42,891 bases of DNA from JANMDR01 sp031376425 (lineage in GTDB: Bacteria; Pseudomonadota; Gammaproteobacteria; Burkholderiales; Usitatibacteraceae). Where the stretch lies: contig JANMDR010000122.1 in NCBI GenBank assembly GCA_031376425.1, positions 1 to 42,891 of the forward strand, written 5' to 3'. Below, in pieces: positions 25,742 to 34,306 of the stretch. Under the pieces are notes generated by a model. The model was not told the DNA's origin, searched no databases, and saw only the letters and a program-made list of their open reading frames with translations. Position 1 is the stretch's first letter. Each line of letters opens with the position of its first letter. The position numbers were made by a program, and so were the translations under genes.

Positions 25742-26458
25742 TTATGGGTTGCTACCAATATTGAGGATGTTTTGGACTAACTCCGTTTTCCCGCGCGCGG
25801 TAACCTGCAGCACGCGCGAATTAGTCTCGCGTTCTAACCAGCCGCGAGTGATAAATTGTTCTAGTAACGCGACTGCAACCGGGCCCGCAAAGTGGTCACG
25901 GCGCTCGGACCAGTCAACGCAACCATAAAGAGAGCGCTGCGTTTGCGGACGCGCAACAGTTTCGGCAACACCAAATATACTTAGTTGTGCGGCTCCCACC
26001 TCTGTCACGCGGTATTCTAGGTTTGCATCCGCCGTTGCACTGACCCATCCGCGTTCGATAAAGCACGCGCATAGGCGAACCCCAAGTTCCCCAGCGAGGT
26101 GACCATAGCAGGAACGGGCGTGCCGCAGCGGTTGCATAGCCGGTGCCTGCCAGCGCGTGGTTTCCGGCATTTGGCTATCTGCTACGCGCAGCAAAGCCTC
26201 CAGCGCATGGGCTACATTGCCGTCTGCGAGGGTAAAGTAGCGGTGCCGTCCTTGGGCGCGCACACGCACCAGCCGTTCATCAACAAGCAGTTTTAAGTGT
26301 TCCGACGCCGTTGATGACCCCACACCAGCGTGAACCGCTAACTCCGTTGCCGTGTAATGCCGACCGTCGAGCAGACGCGCCAGCATAAGTGCGCGTGTTG
26401 GTTCGCCTATGGCTGAGGCAACGCGGGCAAAGCGTGGCTCGAAGGTGGGATGGCTCAA
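25742..26458 (-). CDS. ArsR-family transcriptional regulator
   Basis: 238 aa. The N-terminal winged helix-turn-helix (about residues 10-95) shows AIGEPTRALMLARLLDG, TATELAVHAGVGSSTASEHLKLL (recognition helix) and LVRVRAQGRHRYFTLAD (wing). A C-terminal extension of about 140 residues (ARSCYGHLAGELGVRLC, then YGCVDWSERRDHFAGPVA) is the kind seen in longer ArsR proteins that sense small organic ligands; no Cys-pair metal site such as ELCVCDL is present. Last gene of a four-gene minus operon, overlapping the ABM gene by ATGA. It probably represses its own operon. Confidence 0.88.
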   Translation of the reverse strand: MSHPTFEPRFARVASAIGEPTRALMLARLLDGRHYTATELAVHAGVGSSTASEHLKLLVDERLVRVRAQGRHRYFTLADGNVAHALEALLRVADSQMPETTRWQAPAMQPLRHARSCYGHLAGELGVRLCACFIERGWVSATADANLEYRVTEVGAAQLSIFGVAETVARPQTQRSLYGCVDWSERRDHFAGPVAVALLEQFITRGWLERETNSRVLQVTARGKTELVQNILNIGSNP

Positions 26459-26829
26459 AATACGGTCGGCGGCAAGATGGGGCAGCGTGGTGCTATGGGC
26501 GGATGATAAGGTGGCGCTTCATCGCGTCGATAAAGCCCGTAGTCGCGACTCACCTCGGCAACACGCAGTCGGTAGTCATTAAAAATGTGTGCGCGACCCG
26601 CAGCTTGTGTAGCTCGGTGTGTGGGATGCTCGCGCCACGCACGCACTGCCGCTTCGTCGCGCCAAAACGAGAGTGAAACTAGCTTATCTGCGTTTGTGGT
26701 GCTCTTAAATCGCTCAACAGAAATAAAGTCATCCATCGTTTCAAGCACGGGTCTGAGTTGCCCCGCGTGTGCGAGATAGGCATCAACTTTGTCAGACGCT
26801 AGTTCTACCTCAAAGATAACTGCAATCAT
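26455..26829 (-). CDS. Antibiotic biosynthesis monooxygenase (ABM) domain protein
   Basis: 124 aa, the size of a single dimeric alpha-beta barrel of the ABM/DUF4188-like superfamily. Key text: MIAVIFEVELASDKVDAYL at the start (first strand), FISVERFKSTTNADKLVSLSFWRDEAAVRAWREHPTHRATQ in the middle, which is the classic 'S..FW.d..a...W...p.H' block. Members are small quinone-type monooxygenases or heme/flavin-free oxygenases; the substrate cannot be told. The C-terminal 25 residues are Pro-rich and beyond the domain. Coupled to the hydrolase upstream and ArsR downstream, with 4-nt overlaps on both sides. Confidence 0.85.
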   Translation of the reverse strand: MIAVIFEVELASDKVDAYLAHAGQLRPVLETMDDFISVERFKSTTNADKLVSLSFWRDEAAVRAWREHPTHRATQAAGRAHIFNDYRLRVAEVSRDYGLYRRDEAPPYHPPIAPRCPILPPTVF

Positions 26830-27764
26830 CGTTTTTCCTTCTCTACGCGGCGCAAGAATTGATTTACAGCATTATGCAGTGCGCCACGTTGCGACTCAAG
26901 ATGCATTAAGTGTGTTGCCCGAGGAATTTTGACGTCTGATTTGTCGCTTGTACCAATGCTTTTTAGCAGGCACGCGGCATCGGTATCGTCACATACGCTA
27001 TCCCATTCGCCACGGATAAGCAGTGTGTGCATCGTGATTTTGTTAGCGTCAAAAAGTGCCTTACCCGACCATAACGCCCCTAAATCTACAAGTGGGCCAT
27101 AAGGTGTAATGACTGATTCGGGAGAGCGGGATTTCGCGTGCGGGTCGGTGGCGAGCCAGTCGCGGCTCCAATGGGCGAAATCCGCTTCGCTGAGAACCTG
27201 AGGCGCACCGCGAGGAACATCTTCAATAAAACGACGGTATTGCGCCCATATCGACAAAAAATGATGTGACGGTGCTTGATCCGTATCTGCAGTGCGCGAA
27301 GCATAGATTTCATTGCGCAGAACGGGTGGCCCAAACAGTACCAGTGCGCTTACTAGTTCAGGATGTTCGCTCGCGAAACGAGCGGCGACGAGGGTGCCCC
27401 ATGAGTGCGCCAATAAGCAGATTTTTTTGCCGCCGTTACATAGGCGTAACTGTTGCACTACGGCTGCGAGTTGTGGCAGCGCCTCGGAAAGTTGTCCTCG
27501 CGCACAACTGCTGTCTGCATCGTAACGGCTTGATTGCCCGTAACCCACAAAATCGAATCCCCAAGCATTGAACCCAGCACCGACGAGGCTGTCCGCCCAC
27601 GAGGTTCCATCAAGTTTGTAGAATACCGATAAGTCAGACGAAAACGTTGCGCCATGGACGCATAGAACATCGCTTGCACTGTCAAGTGCGTGCAGCGCTT
27701 GCACATGAATGCTGGCACCTGATGCGGTTGTTAGTATGTATCGCTTAGAAGCTACGTCGCGCAT
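26826..27764 (-). CDS. Alpha/beta-hydrolase fold protein
   Basis: 312 aa. Nucleophile elbow AHSWGTL (Ser as nucleophile; the first Gly of GxSxG is Ala here). Oxyanion-side motif LCVHGATFSSD near residue 35. The acid is probably Asp in LLIRGEWDSVCDD, and the His is in ATHLMHLE. GYGQSSRYD resembles the GxGxS loop of carbon-carbon hydrolases and haloperoxidase-like esterases. Cytoplasmic, no signal peptide. It overlaps the NIPSNAP gene by 13 nt and the ABM gene by 4 nt, so the three likely act on one compound. Substrate unknown. Confidence 0.88.
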   Translation of the reverse strand: MRDVASKRYILTTASGASIHVQALHALDSASDVLCVHGATFSSDLSVFYKLDGTSWADSLVGAGFNAWGFDFVGYGQSSRYDADSSCARGQLSEALPQLAAVVQQLRLCNGGKKICLLAHSWGTLVAARFASEHPELVSALVLFGPPVLRNEIYASRTADTDQAPSHHFLSIWAQYRRFIEDVPRGAPQVLSEADFAHWSRDWLATDPHAKSRSPESVITPYGPLVDLGALWSGKALFDANKITMHTLLIRGEWDSVCDDTDAACLLKSIGTSDKSDVKIPRATHLMHLESQRGALHNAVNQFLRRVEKEKR

Positions 27765-28078
27765 ATTCGTGTGCCAACATTTTCAAGAAAAGTGCGCTCT
27801 TCACGCAATATAAAACGCTGTTGCGTAGCCAAGGCGAAGTTCGCCTTACCAGCTTCGTCCGCCTTTAGCGTCGCGCGATAAATCTCATAGGCCGCTAAAC
27901 TCGGAAAGGAAATTAAGCCCCAAGCGATATTGTTGGTGCCTTCATGTGGCAGGAAATAACCCAATAAATCTCCGCCGCACCGAGGAATAATTGTCCCCCA
28001 ATTTTCTGCATAACGCTTGAAGGCGTCGCGTTGGTGGGGATCAATTTCGTAGCGTATAAAGCAAGTCATCGTCATCAT
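27752..28078 (-). CDS. NIPSNAP-family protein
   Basis: 108 aa, one ferredoxin-like alpha-beta domain of the NIPSNAP/dimeric barrel group: CFIRYEIDPHQRDAFKRYAENWGTIIPRCGGDLLGYFLPHEG, followed by WGLISFPSLAAYEIYRATL. Bacterial members sit in small catabolic operons next to hydrolases and monooxygenases, as here; no enzymatic role is established. GGAGCCG precedes the start, 3 to 12 nt from three possible ATGs (28078, 28075, 28069). First gene of the operon. Confidence 0.85.
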   Translation of the reverse strand: MMTMTCFIRYEIDPHQRDAFKRYAENWGTIIPRCGGDLLGYFLPHEGTNNIAWGLISFPSLAAYEIYRATLKADEAGKANFALATQQRFILREERTFLENVGTRICAT

Positions 28079-28212
28079 CGGCTCCTTGAATGTTCAGAGC
28101 TTCATCTTACGCAGTCAGAGGTTTTCTTGCTTCGTTGTGTGCCGAAGTGTTAGCGGCGCGGAAATTATTATGAACGCAAGCGCGCTGCAGACTGAACAAC
28201 TGCCGGCAGCGC

Positions 28213-30129
28213 TCAGGTCTCCGCAAATACCGTTGTTCGATAAACCTGCATTTGCGCTGTGCGCAGTATCTCGCGAATGTTGGCGGGGTCTAGTGGTTTA
28301 TGCAGCACTTGATAGCCACTGGAGGCTAAGTCGCGAATCCGTGCGGGTGAGGTGTCGCCGGTGACGATTGCGGCCGCTACATGGCGTGATAAGGCACTGG
28401 TAATGGCATAGATCGCATCCGCGCCATTTAAGCCATCGGCTAGGCGGTAATCGGATAACACAAAGCCTATCATTGCTTTCTCCGTTGTGGATAGGCTGGC
28501 TATTTTTGCCACCGCGTTAGCAGCAGACGTACTCGCATGTGTGGGATAACCCCAGTTATTGAGCATAATGCCCATAGCATCGAGCACTTCTTTATCGTCA
28601 TCTACCAGCATCACCAAGAACGTGGATGCATCCACAATCGCGTTAGGATAGATGGCTTGCGAATGCCAATCAGATTCGGCATTCATTATGTTTGGTGCCA
28701 ATGTTTGCGTCGGCTGCACCTCAATAGGCAGTTGTACACCAAACCATGAGCCACGACCAAACTCGGAACGCATGGTAATTTTATGCCCTAGCAGCGCGGC
28801 GGTACGCCGCACAATTGAGAGGCCAAGCCCTAAGCCTTGAGTGCGGTCGCGCGCTTCATTCGCCACCTGAAAAAACTCAGTAAACACGGCCTCCTTCAGG
28901 CTATCGTCAATGCCAATGCCGGTATCCCAAACGCGTACTTCAATGTGGGTTTTGCTTAAGCGTTTGGCACCGACAATAATGCCCCCGCGTTCAGTATAGC
29001 GAAGCGCATTTGACACTAAATTACTCAAAATTTGTTTCAACAAAACAGGGTCTGATGTTACGTGTAAATCGGACGGCACAACGGAAAGGCGGAGATTTTT
29101 TTGTCGCGCTAATAGTGAGAATTCACGTTCTAAACTATCGAGCAAATTTTGTAGCGGCACCGTTTGTATTTGCACTTGCACGACACCAGCGTCGAGTTTG
29201 GAAATATCGAGCAGTGCATCTAATAGTCCACCTAAACTTTTAAGTGAAAGTTGGAGTTTATTAGCCACTTCTTTTAATATATCCGGCTTGGCATCTGGTC
29301 GTGCCGCCAAGGTGATGAGCACTTCTGTAAACATGCCCAGTGCGTGAATTGGCTGGCGCAAATCATGGCTGGCTGCGGCTAAAAACTTTGTTTTAGAGCG
29401 GTCAGCTGCTTCAACGCGTTCTTTTTCTGCGCGCAATTGCGCAACGAGTTCAACATTGGCAAAACCAATTTCTACCGTGCGCCGCCGCCCGTTGAGCGAT
29501 GCGCGGGCATAAAAAATATTGACCAGCACATAGGTAATTAACATGATACCAATGGTGATGAAAATCTCATCGCCCACCAAAATACAATTAATACTCAGTG
29601 GCAATAATACCAAAAATGCAAAGGGTAAATAGCCCCCCCAATAGCTAGACATGGGTGCCACCAAGCCGCCAGAAACACCTAGTAGTGCTACGCTTAAGAA
29701 CATGATTACAAGAACTTGGTCGGGTAAGAAAAATAAATAGCCTGCAGAACCCCAAGTAGCACCGAGCAAGACGGTAGAAATTAAAATTCCGCGTTCTGCG
29801 TGCACCACGTTGGCGATAGTGACTGGCAATTTACGTTGCGCGCGTACTGCCAGCCAATGATAAATCACGAAGCCGACTTTTATGGCGAACCACGCGAGCA
29901 ATAAACCACGCGGTTGGTGGGAATACATCGCCCACACAAATAAAAGCCCTGTGGAAACGCTGGCAATTAAGCTAGATGCCTCATAGCCGTGGAACTGATT
30001 TATCAATTCGGCTCTTACCTCCAGCGTCATCGGTGCGCCAAACAGTAGCCGCCAAATTTTTAGCAACGAGGGGCGGCTATTGATGAACGCAGGTGCGGCT
30101 GAAGCAATGTCGGCTTTGGATAATTGCAT
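28213..30129 (-). CDS. Membrane hybrid histidine kinase
   Basis: 638 aa. Five or six membrane spans between about residues 52 and 208 form an N-terminal sensor without a large periplasmic loop. A short coiled linker follows (QLRAEKERVEAADRSKTKF), then HisKA with the phospho-acceptor in AAASHDLRQPIHALG (His255). HATPase_c shows LVSNALRYTERGG (N box), VWDTGIGI (G1) and GLGLGLSIV (G2). A C-terminal receiver domain has FVLSDYRLADG (Asp about 560) and a late Lys in LHKPLDP. There is no Hpt domain. Divergent from the NarL-type regulator 83 bp away, so they most likely form a pair. Signal unknown. Confidence 0.93.
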   Translation of the reverse strand: MQLSKADIASAAPAFINSRPSLLKIWRLLFGAPMTLEVRAELINQFHGYEASSLIASVSTGLLFVWAMYSHQPRGLLLAWFAIKVGFVIYHWLAVRAQRKLPVTIANVVHAERGILISTVLLGATWGSAGYLFFLPDQVLVIMFLSVALLGVSGGLVAPMSSYWGGYLPFAFLVLLPLSINCILVGDEIFITIGIMLITYVLVNIFYARASLNGRRRTVEIGFANVELVAQLRAEKERVEAADRSKTKFLAAASHDLRQPIHALGMFTEVLITLAARPDAKPDILKEVANKLQLSLKSLGGLLDALLDISKLDAGVVQVQIQTVPLQNLLDSLEREFSLLARQKNLRLSVVPSDLHVTSDPVLLKQILSNLVSNALRYTERGGIIVGAKRLSKTHIEVRVWDTGIGIDDSLKEAVFTEFFQVANEARDRTQGLGLGLSIVRRTAALLGHKITMRSEFGRGSWFGVQLPIEVQPTQTLAPNIMNAESDWHSQAIYPNAIVDASTFLVMLVDDDKEVLDAMGIMLNNWGYPTHASTSAANAVAKIASLSTTEKAMIGFVLSDYRLADGLNGADAIYAITSALSRHVAAAIVTGDTSPARIRDLASSGYQVLHKPLDPANIREILRTAQMQVYRTTVFAET

Positions 30130-30212
30130 GGTAAATATATATTGTTTTTTAATGAGGTTTTACTTTAATATAAAAACACACTTAACTCAGTAAACCAAAA
30201 TAAAGCGTCAAT
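30130..30212. promoter_or_regulatory. Divergent promoter region between kinase and regulator
   Basis: 83 bp, very AT-rich, between two divergent starts. It contains TAATATAAA-like stretches that could serve as -10 boxes in either direction. I see no copy of the 7-2-7 palindrome here, so there is no sign of direct autoregulation through that site. Confidence 0.35.
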
Positions 30213-30899
30213 ATGTCTGCCTTTTCATTCGATAAAAAAATCCGTGTGCTCTTGGCCGAAGATCACCAGCTAGTTCGAGATGGCTTAAAATGGCGGCTCG
30301 CCATTGAGGATAATATTGATGTGGTCGGTGAGGCCGCTGATGGGCACGCGGTGATTGGGCAGCTTAAGAGCCTTACCCCAGATTTATTATTGCTCGACTT
30401 AGGTTTGCCAGGGATTAGCGGCGAGGAGCTAGTCACTATCGCCCGCACTATGTTTCCACAACTTAAAATTCTCGTGCTAACGGGTAATATTCAAGCTGAC
30501 GCTATTGCCCGCACCTTAGCCGCAGGCGCTAATGCATACATTACCAAGCAAGACAACTATAGCGAGCTCATCAAAGGTATTGAAACAGTAATGCATGGCG
30601 GCACCTATATTGCCGCGAGCATTGTAGAATCAGTTGCCAGTTTTAATACTCACAGCGGCGGCTTTGAGGCGCAAGCTATCAGCATGCGCGAGCGCGAAGT
30701 GCTACGTATGGTGGCTGCAGGGCGCTCCACCAAAGATATCGCTAATGAGTTAGGTTTGGCCGTGGCCACGGTGCGTAAACACCGTGAAAATGTGATGGGA
30801 AAGTTGAAGCTGCGCAATAGCGCCGAGGTAACGGTGTATGCGATGCAAAACGGCTTGTTTGCGCCTAATGCACCCAGTGCACCCAATGCACCCCACTAA
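30213..30899 (+). CDS. NarL/FixJ-family response regulator
   Basis: 228 aa. Receiver domain (about 10-125): acidic pair in LLAEDHQ, phospho-acceptor Asp62 in LLLLDLGLPG, Thr in VLTGNIQ, Lys112 in YITKQD. The LuxR-type helix-turn-helix (about 155-212) shows MREREVLRMVAAGRSTKDIANELGLAVATVRKHRENVMGKL. The last 12 residues are an APNAPS-type repeat from a short tandem of GCACCCA-like units and may be dispensable. Proteins of this class bind inverted heptamers spaced by 2 nt, the geometry of the three palindromes at 4081, 25608 and 31029. That link is inference, supported by its place between the kinase and module 2. Confidence 0.93.
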   Translation: MSAFSFDKKIRVLLAEDHQLVRDGLKWRLAIEDNIDVVGEAADGHAVIGQLKSLTPDLLLLDLGLPGISGEELVTIARTMFPQLKILVLTGNIQADAIARTLAAGANAYITKQDNYSELIKGIETVMHGGTYIAASIVESVASFNTHSGGFEAQAISMREREVLRMVAAGRSTKDIANELGLAVATVRKHRENVMGKLKLRNSAEVTVYAMQNGLFAPNAPSAPNAPH

Positions 30900-31028
30900 A
30901 TAGCTGCAAAATTGGCTGTTTGCCGAGCCTTTCGTGCTGCACCGTAACTGCCGCTGCGAAGTCGTTGCGTTTCATGGCGATTGCTAAAACCACTACGCAT
31001 TAATTGTGAAATAGTAATTTACAATCCA

Positions 31029-31073
31029 TACGGCATCTGTCGTATGTTCAATGCCACCTGCCCTAAGTAATAT
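31029..31073 (+). promoter_or_regulatory. NarL-type 7-2-7 operator with phased -10 (site 3)
   Basis: TACGGCATCTGTCGTA (31029-31044): two heptamers separated by 2 nt, with one base off perfect symmetry. TAATAT (31068-31073) follows after exactly 23 nt. Predicted start near 31080, about 33 nt before the ATG of the giant prepilin of module 2. Confidence 0.6.
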
Positions 31074-31112
31074 CGTCCCATCGGCCATTAACTTGGCCAC
31101 CGGGAATAAGGC

Positions 31113-33131
31113 ATGCGTCGATCTAAAATACAGTTGCAAGCACTAAAAACTGCACGGCCAAAATATGCTCATGGTATTGGGCTGCTGGAAGTATTGCTGT
31201 TCTTATTTATCATCGGTGCCACATTGGCGGTGGGTTATGCTTGGCTGATGGCAACGCAGCAAAGCCACCGTGCTGAGGAACGCACCGCAATTTTGCAACA
31301 GGCTAATCGCTACATTGAGGCATTTACTGCCGCCAATAATCGCCTGCCGTGCCCTGCGGTCGATTTAAACGGGGTGGAAGATTGCAATGGCAATAGGGCG
31401 AAGGGCTATCTGCCCTATCGCACCATTAGTTTTGATGCGTCGCAGTTGCAACGTGGTGTAGGGCAATTGCGCTATTTAGTCGCCCCGTCGCTTACGCGGC
31501 AGCGTGATGCGTTGCTGCTAGTTGATCCCTTGAATACGTTCGAGCCAGCTAATTGGGATGACACACCAACTAATCCTTCCACCTTTAGTTTCAACCAAGT
31601 AAGCACAGCGGATTACTGTCGCAGCTTGGCTACGTTAGGCAATGAAGTCAGCGTGCTAAGCCCCGCAGGTGGGGCGCGGAAAGTAGCCTATGCCATCGCC
31701 GACGCGGGTAGTGTCGATGAAGATAGCGATGGTAGTTTATTTGATGGGCTGAATGCAGATTTGACCACAGCGCAAATGGAGGCACCGGAAAAAACCAAGA
31801 GGCGCGGCACTTATGACGACAATGTGCTGGCGCGCACGCCTACTGAGCTCGGCTTTAATAGCGATTGCACAAGTTTAATGATGTCGCTAAATATGATGTC
31901 ATTAGGTGTTGGCGTGGTGCAGGCAGCGGCTGATTCTAAAGCCGGTGCGCGTCAATCAATCGGCATACAAGGAGCTATTGCCGCTGCACAAACGGCGGCC
32001 ATGATCGGCAGCTTTTTAGAAAGCTCAATCGCTTTGAGTGACGCGATTGCTGACTTAACCGTTGCAACGTTAGGCTTGGCTGTTGCTACAGCGGGCTGTG
32101 CGATACTAATCGGTTGCGCCCTAATTCCGCAATACACGGCAGCTATCCAGCTTACATCCGTTGCTATTGTGGCAAGCGTTGCGGCATTAGCGCTTACCGC
32201 TGCGGCATTCGGGCCGCAGATATTATTTGTTGCAGCCACCATTGCCGTAGGCATTACGGCTGGCGTTGCCATCACACAGAGTGTTGATGTATCAGAGCTG
32301 CGCCGCATTGCCCAAGAAAGCTACGATGCAGCGGCGGCGAGCAGGAGCAAAGCGCAAAATGCCTATGACAATATCGTTGCTGACGCGGCATTGGCACGCG
32401 CGTCACTTACTTTGGCCTATAACGACTTACAGCAAAAAGCGCGCACTATCATTAGCAACGCAAACGCGCTTGGTGTGCCCCCAGGCACCACGCCGCCGAA
32501 TGCACTAGATGCGCAGATAACGGCATTTATCAACGCGCTAGAAGCTAAAAATACCGCTGATTTTAATGTTGAAGTCACCAAAGAAGCTCGCAAAAACGCG
32601 CAACGTGACGCCGCCGCCGCGCAACAAGCCTATATGCAGGCAGTAGCAGATGCTGCAGCAAAACCGACTGATACATCGCTAGCCAAACGCGTCATTGAAG
32701 TGCAGCGCTTTTTAGATGAAAAAAACAGTGCGCTCAATGCCGCAATTGCTGCTGAAGCCTCTGCCCCCGGTGTTGCAAACACTGCCGCCACAGCCACTGC
32801 AAATGCGGCCACGGCATTACGCAATGCAAGTAATCGTAGTTATTGCATTAGTGGCGATTGCAGCTTTGTTTATTCTGGCAGCGGCATGATGAACTTGGCA
32901 ATTTTAAATTACGCAAGCGAGGACGCCAAATACGCACCTTGGGCCAAAAAGATTGCTGCCGCAAAGCTGGCGCTGGATGAAGCTACGGCTGCGGAGGTGC
33001 AGGCCAAAGATGCGCTAGATCAGGTCAACGCTATCAACCCAGGTATGCCACCAACCGGCAACGAGGTGTTCATTTGGGCTGGTGCAGTAGACATTTTGAA
33101 GGCTGCAGATGCTAAGGGAGGAGCCAAATGA
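31113..33131 (+). CDS. Giant prepilin-like protein, module 2 A
   Basis: 672 aa, diverged copy of the 658-aa protein at 19490. The leader ends at Gly21 before IGLLE (Glu26 = +5) and a hydrophobic helix. LPCP domain: NRLPCPA (Cys80), EDC (Cys91), YLPYRTISF, DYC (Cys169), VDEDSDGSLFDG (Ca-type loop, 201-212), YDDNVLA, SDC (Cys252). The hydrophobic region (about 285-388) keeps the two-cysteine stretch before IPQYTAA (Cys329, Cys335). A long Ala-rich helical region follows, with an extra insert containing two Cys (SYCISGDCSFVY), and an end WAGAVDILKAADAKGG that closely matches module 1. ATGA overlap with gene B. Confidence 0.85.
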   Translation: MRRSKIQLQALKTARPKYAHGIGLLEVLLFLFIIGATLAVGYAWLMATQQSHRAEERTAILQQANRYIEAFTAANNRLPCPAVDLNGVEDCNGNRAKGYLPYRTISFDASQLQRGVGQLRYLVAPSLTRQRDALLLVDPLNTFEPANWDDTPTNPSTFSFNQVSTADYCRSLATLGNEVSVLSPAGGARKVAYAIADAGSVDEDSDGSLFDGLNADLTTAQMEAPEKTKRRGTYDDNVLARTPTELGFNSDCTSLMMSLNMMSLGVGVVQAAADSKAGARQSIGIQGAIAAAQTAAMIGSFLESSIALSDAIADLTVATLGLAVATAGCAILIGCALIPQYTAAIQLTSVAIVASVAALALTAAAFGPQILFVAATIAVGITAGVAITQSVDVSELRRIAQESYDAAAASRSKAQNAYDNIVADAALARASLTLAYNDLQQKARTIISNANALGVPPGTTPPNALDAQITAFINALEAKNTADFNVEVTKEARKNAQRDAAAAQQAYMQAVADAAAKPTDTSLAKRVIEVQRFLDEKNSALNAAIAAEASAPGVANTAATATANAATALRNASNRSYCISGDCSFVYSGSGMMNLAILNYASEDAKYAPWAKKIAAAKLALDEATAAEVQAKDALDQVNAINPGMPPTGNEVFIWAGAVDILKAADAKGGAK

Positions 33132-34306
33132 CGCGCCGCAAATACGCAAAGCAGGCAGCCGTAATCAAGCGTAAATCAATAGGGTTCTCACTCATTGAAA
33201 TTGCGGTGGTATTAGCCGTAGCGGCTGCCATTGGCTTGGCAATTTGGCAGTTTTTACCCAGCCTGCGCCAAAGTGCTAACGGTGATCCCGCTGGTGAAAC
33301 ACTGCTACAAGCCCAGCAAGCGCTTGATGGTTTTATCGTCACCAATCACCGTCTACCTTGCCCCGCAGCGGGTAGTCTTGCGGGCGGTAGCACGGGTGAA
33401 GAAGATTGCGGCATTACCGGTGGCGTGGGAGTATTACCTTATCGCACCTTAGGCCTTGCCAAAAGTGCCGGCCAAGCAAACCTGCGCTACGGTGTATTTC
33501 GTCAGCCTAACTTAGCAATGCCTAGTAACGACGCTGATTTGGCGACTGCACCAGTGCGCTACTTGCCCTATTTACCCACGCTATCGCCGCCGATAGGGGC
33601 ATTTTCACCTACGGCAAATGGCCTTGATTTTTGCGTCGGCTTAACCCGCGCCATTGCTTCGCCTAGTGCCACCGCCCCCTTGCGCGCCAACACCCTACCT
33701 GTGGCCTATGCTATCGCCCACGCGGGCGCGAATGGCAGCTATGAAGGGGCAAATGCAACCGTTAGCGATTTTTCTTTCGCGGCAACGCCCAGCACGACAA
33801 CTTATGACGACAGAGTAATCGCCGCCGGTTTATCCGAGTTATTTGGCAGGCTAAATTGCCCCGAGCGGTTGGGCCAAGCCAACGGCGCTGCCCGCAGTGC
33901 ATACGCGGCCTATGATGTCGCCCGCACATCGGAAGAATACCTTGCGTTTTGTAAATTTTTCTATGAGATAGCAGGGTACGACGTTGCTTTTGCCACTATT
34001 GGGCTTACGTTGGCCAGCATAAACTTAGCAACTACAGTGGTCCAAGGGCTAATTGGAATTGGCTTGGGTTTGGCCGATTTTGGCGTGTCTTTTATTTTGA
34101 CTGGACCGATGGTGCTTTTAAATGGAACGCTTGCTGGGGTAGGAGAGGGCCTCGCGATTGCTGGGCTGGACAGCGCAGTCAAGGCGCTTAAAAGTGCAGA
34201 AGAACAACGTGATGCTGCCGTTATTTTTAACGCGAACGCGCAGGCGCAGGCACGCACTGCCTATCTTGCTGCTATTGCCATCCGGCAAAAAGGGTTGCTA
34301 CCATGA
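33128..34306 (+). CDS. Long prepilin-like protein, module 2 B
   Basis: 392 aa, identical in length to its counterpart at 21463. The 19-residue leader ends in Gly before FSLIEIAVVLAVAA, almost the same helix as in module 1 B. HRLPCPA (Cys78), EDC (Cys94), LPYRTLGL, LDFC (Cys169), YDDRVIAAGLSELFG, NCPERLGQANGAARSAYAAYD (Cys234). As in module 1 B, the DxDG loop is absent. The C-terminal third differs: a hydrophobic segment (about 267-336, with GLIGIGLGLADFG) followed by a helical tail ending RQKGLLP. The pilin-like part is thus conserved and the extension diverged. ATGA overlaps at both ends. Confidence 0.84.
   Translation: MTRRKYAKQAAVIKRKSIGFSLIEIAVVLAVAAAIGLAIWQFLPSLRQSANGDPAGETLLQAQQALDGFIVTNHRLPCPAAGSLAGGSTGEEDCGITGGVGVLPYRTLGLAKSAGQANLRYGVFRQPNLAMPSNDADLATAPVRYLPYLPTLSPPIGAFSPTANGLDFCVGLTRAIASPSATAPLRANTLPVAYAIAHAGANGSYEGANATVSDFSFAATPSTTTYDDRVIAAGLSELFGRLNCPERLGQANGAARSAYAAYDVARTSEEYLAFCKFFYEIAGYDVAFATIGLTLASINLATTVVQGLIGIGLGLADFGVSFILTGPMVLLNGTLAGVGEGLAIAGLDSAVKALKSAEEQRDAAVIFNANAQAQARTAYLAAIAIRQKGLLP

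Noticed and set aside
28086..28364. 92-aa plus-strand open frame
   Set aside because: Its second half is antisense to the kinase receiver domain; no domain or good ribosome site.
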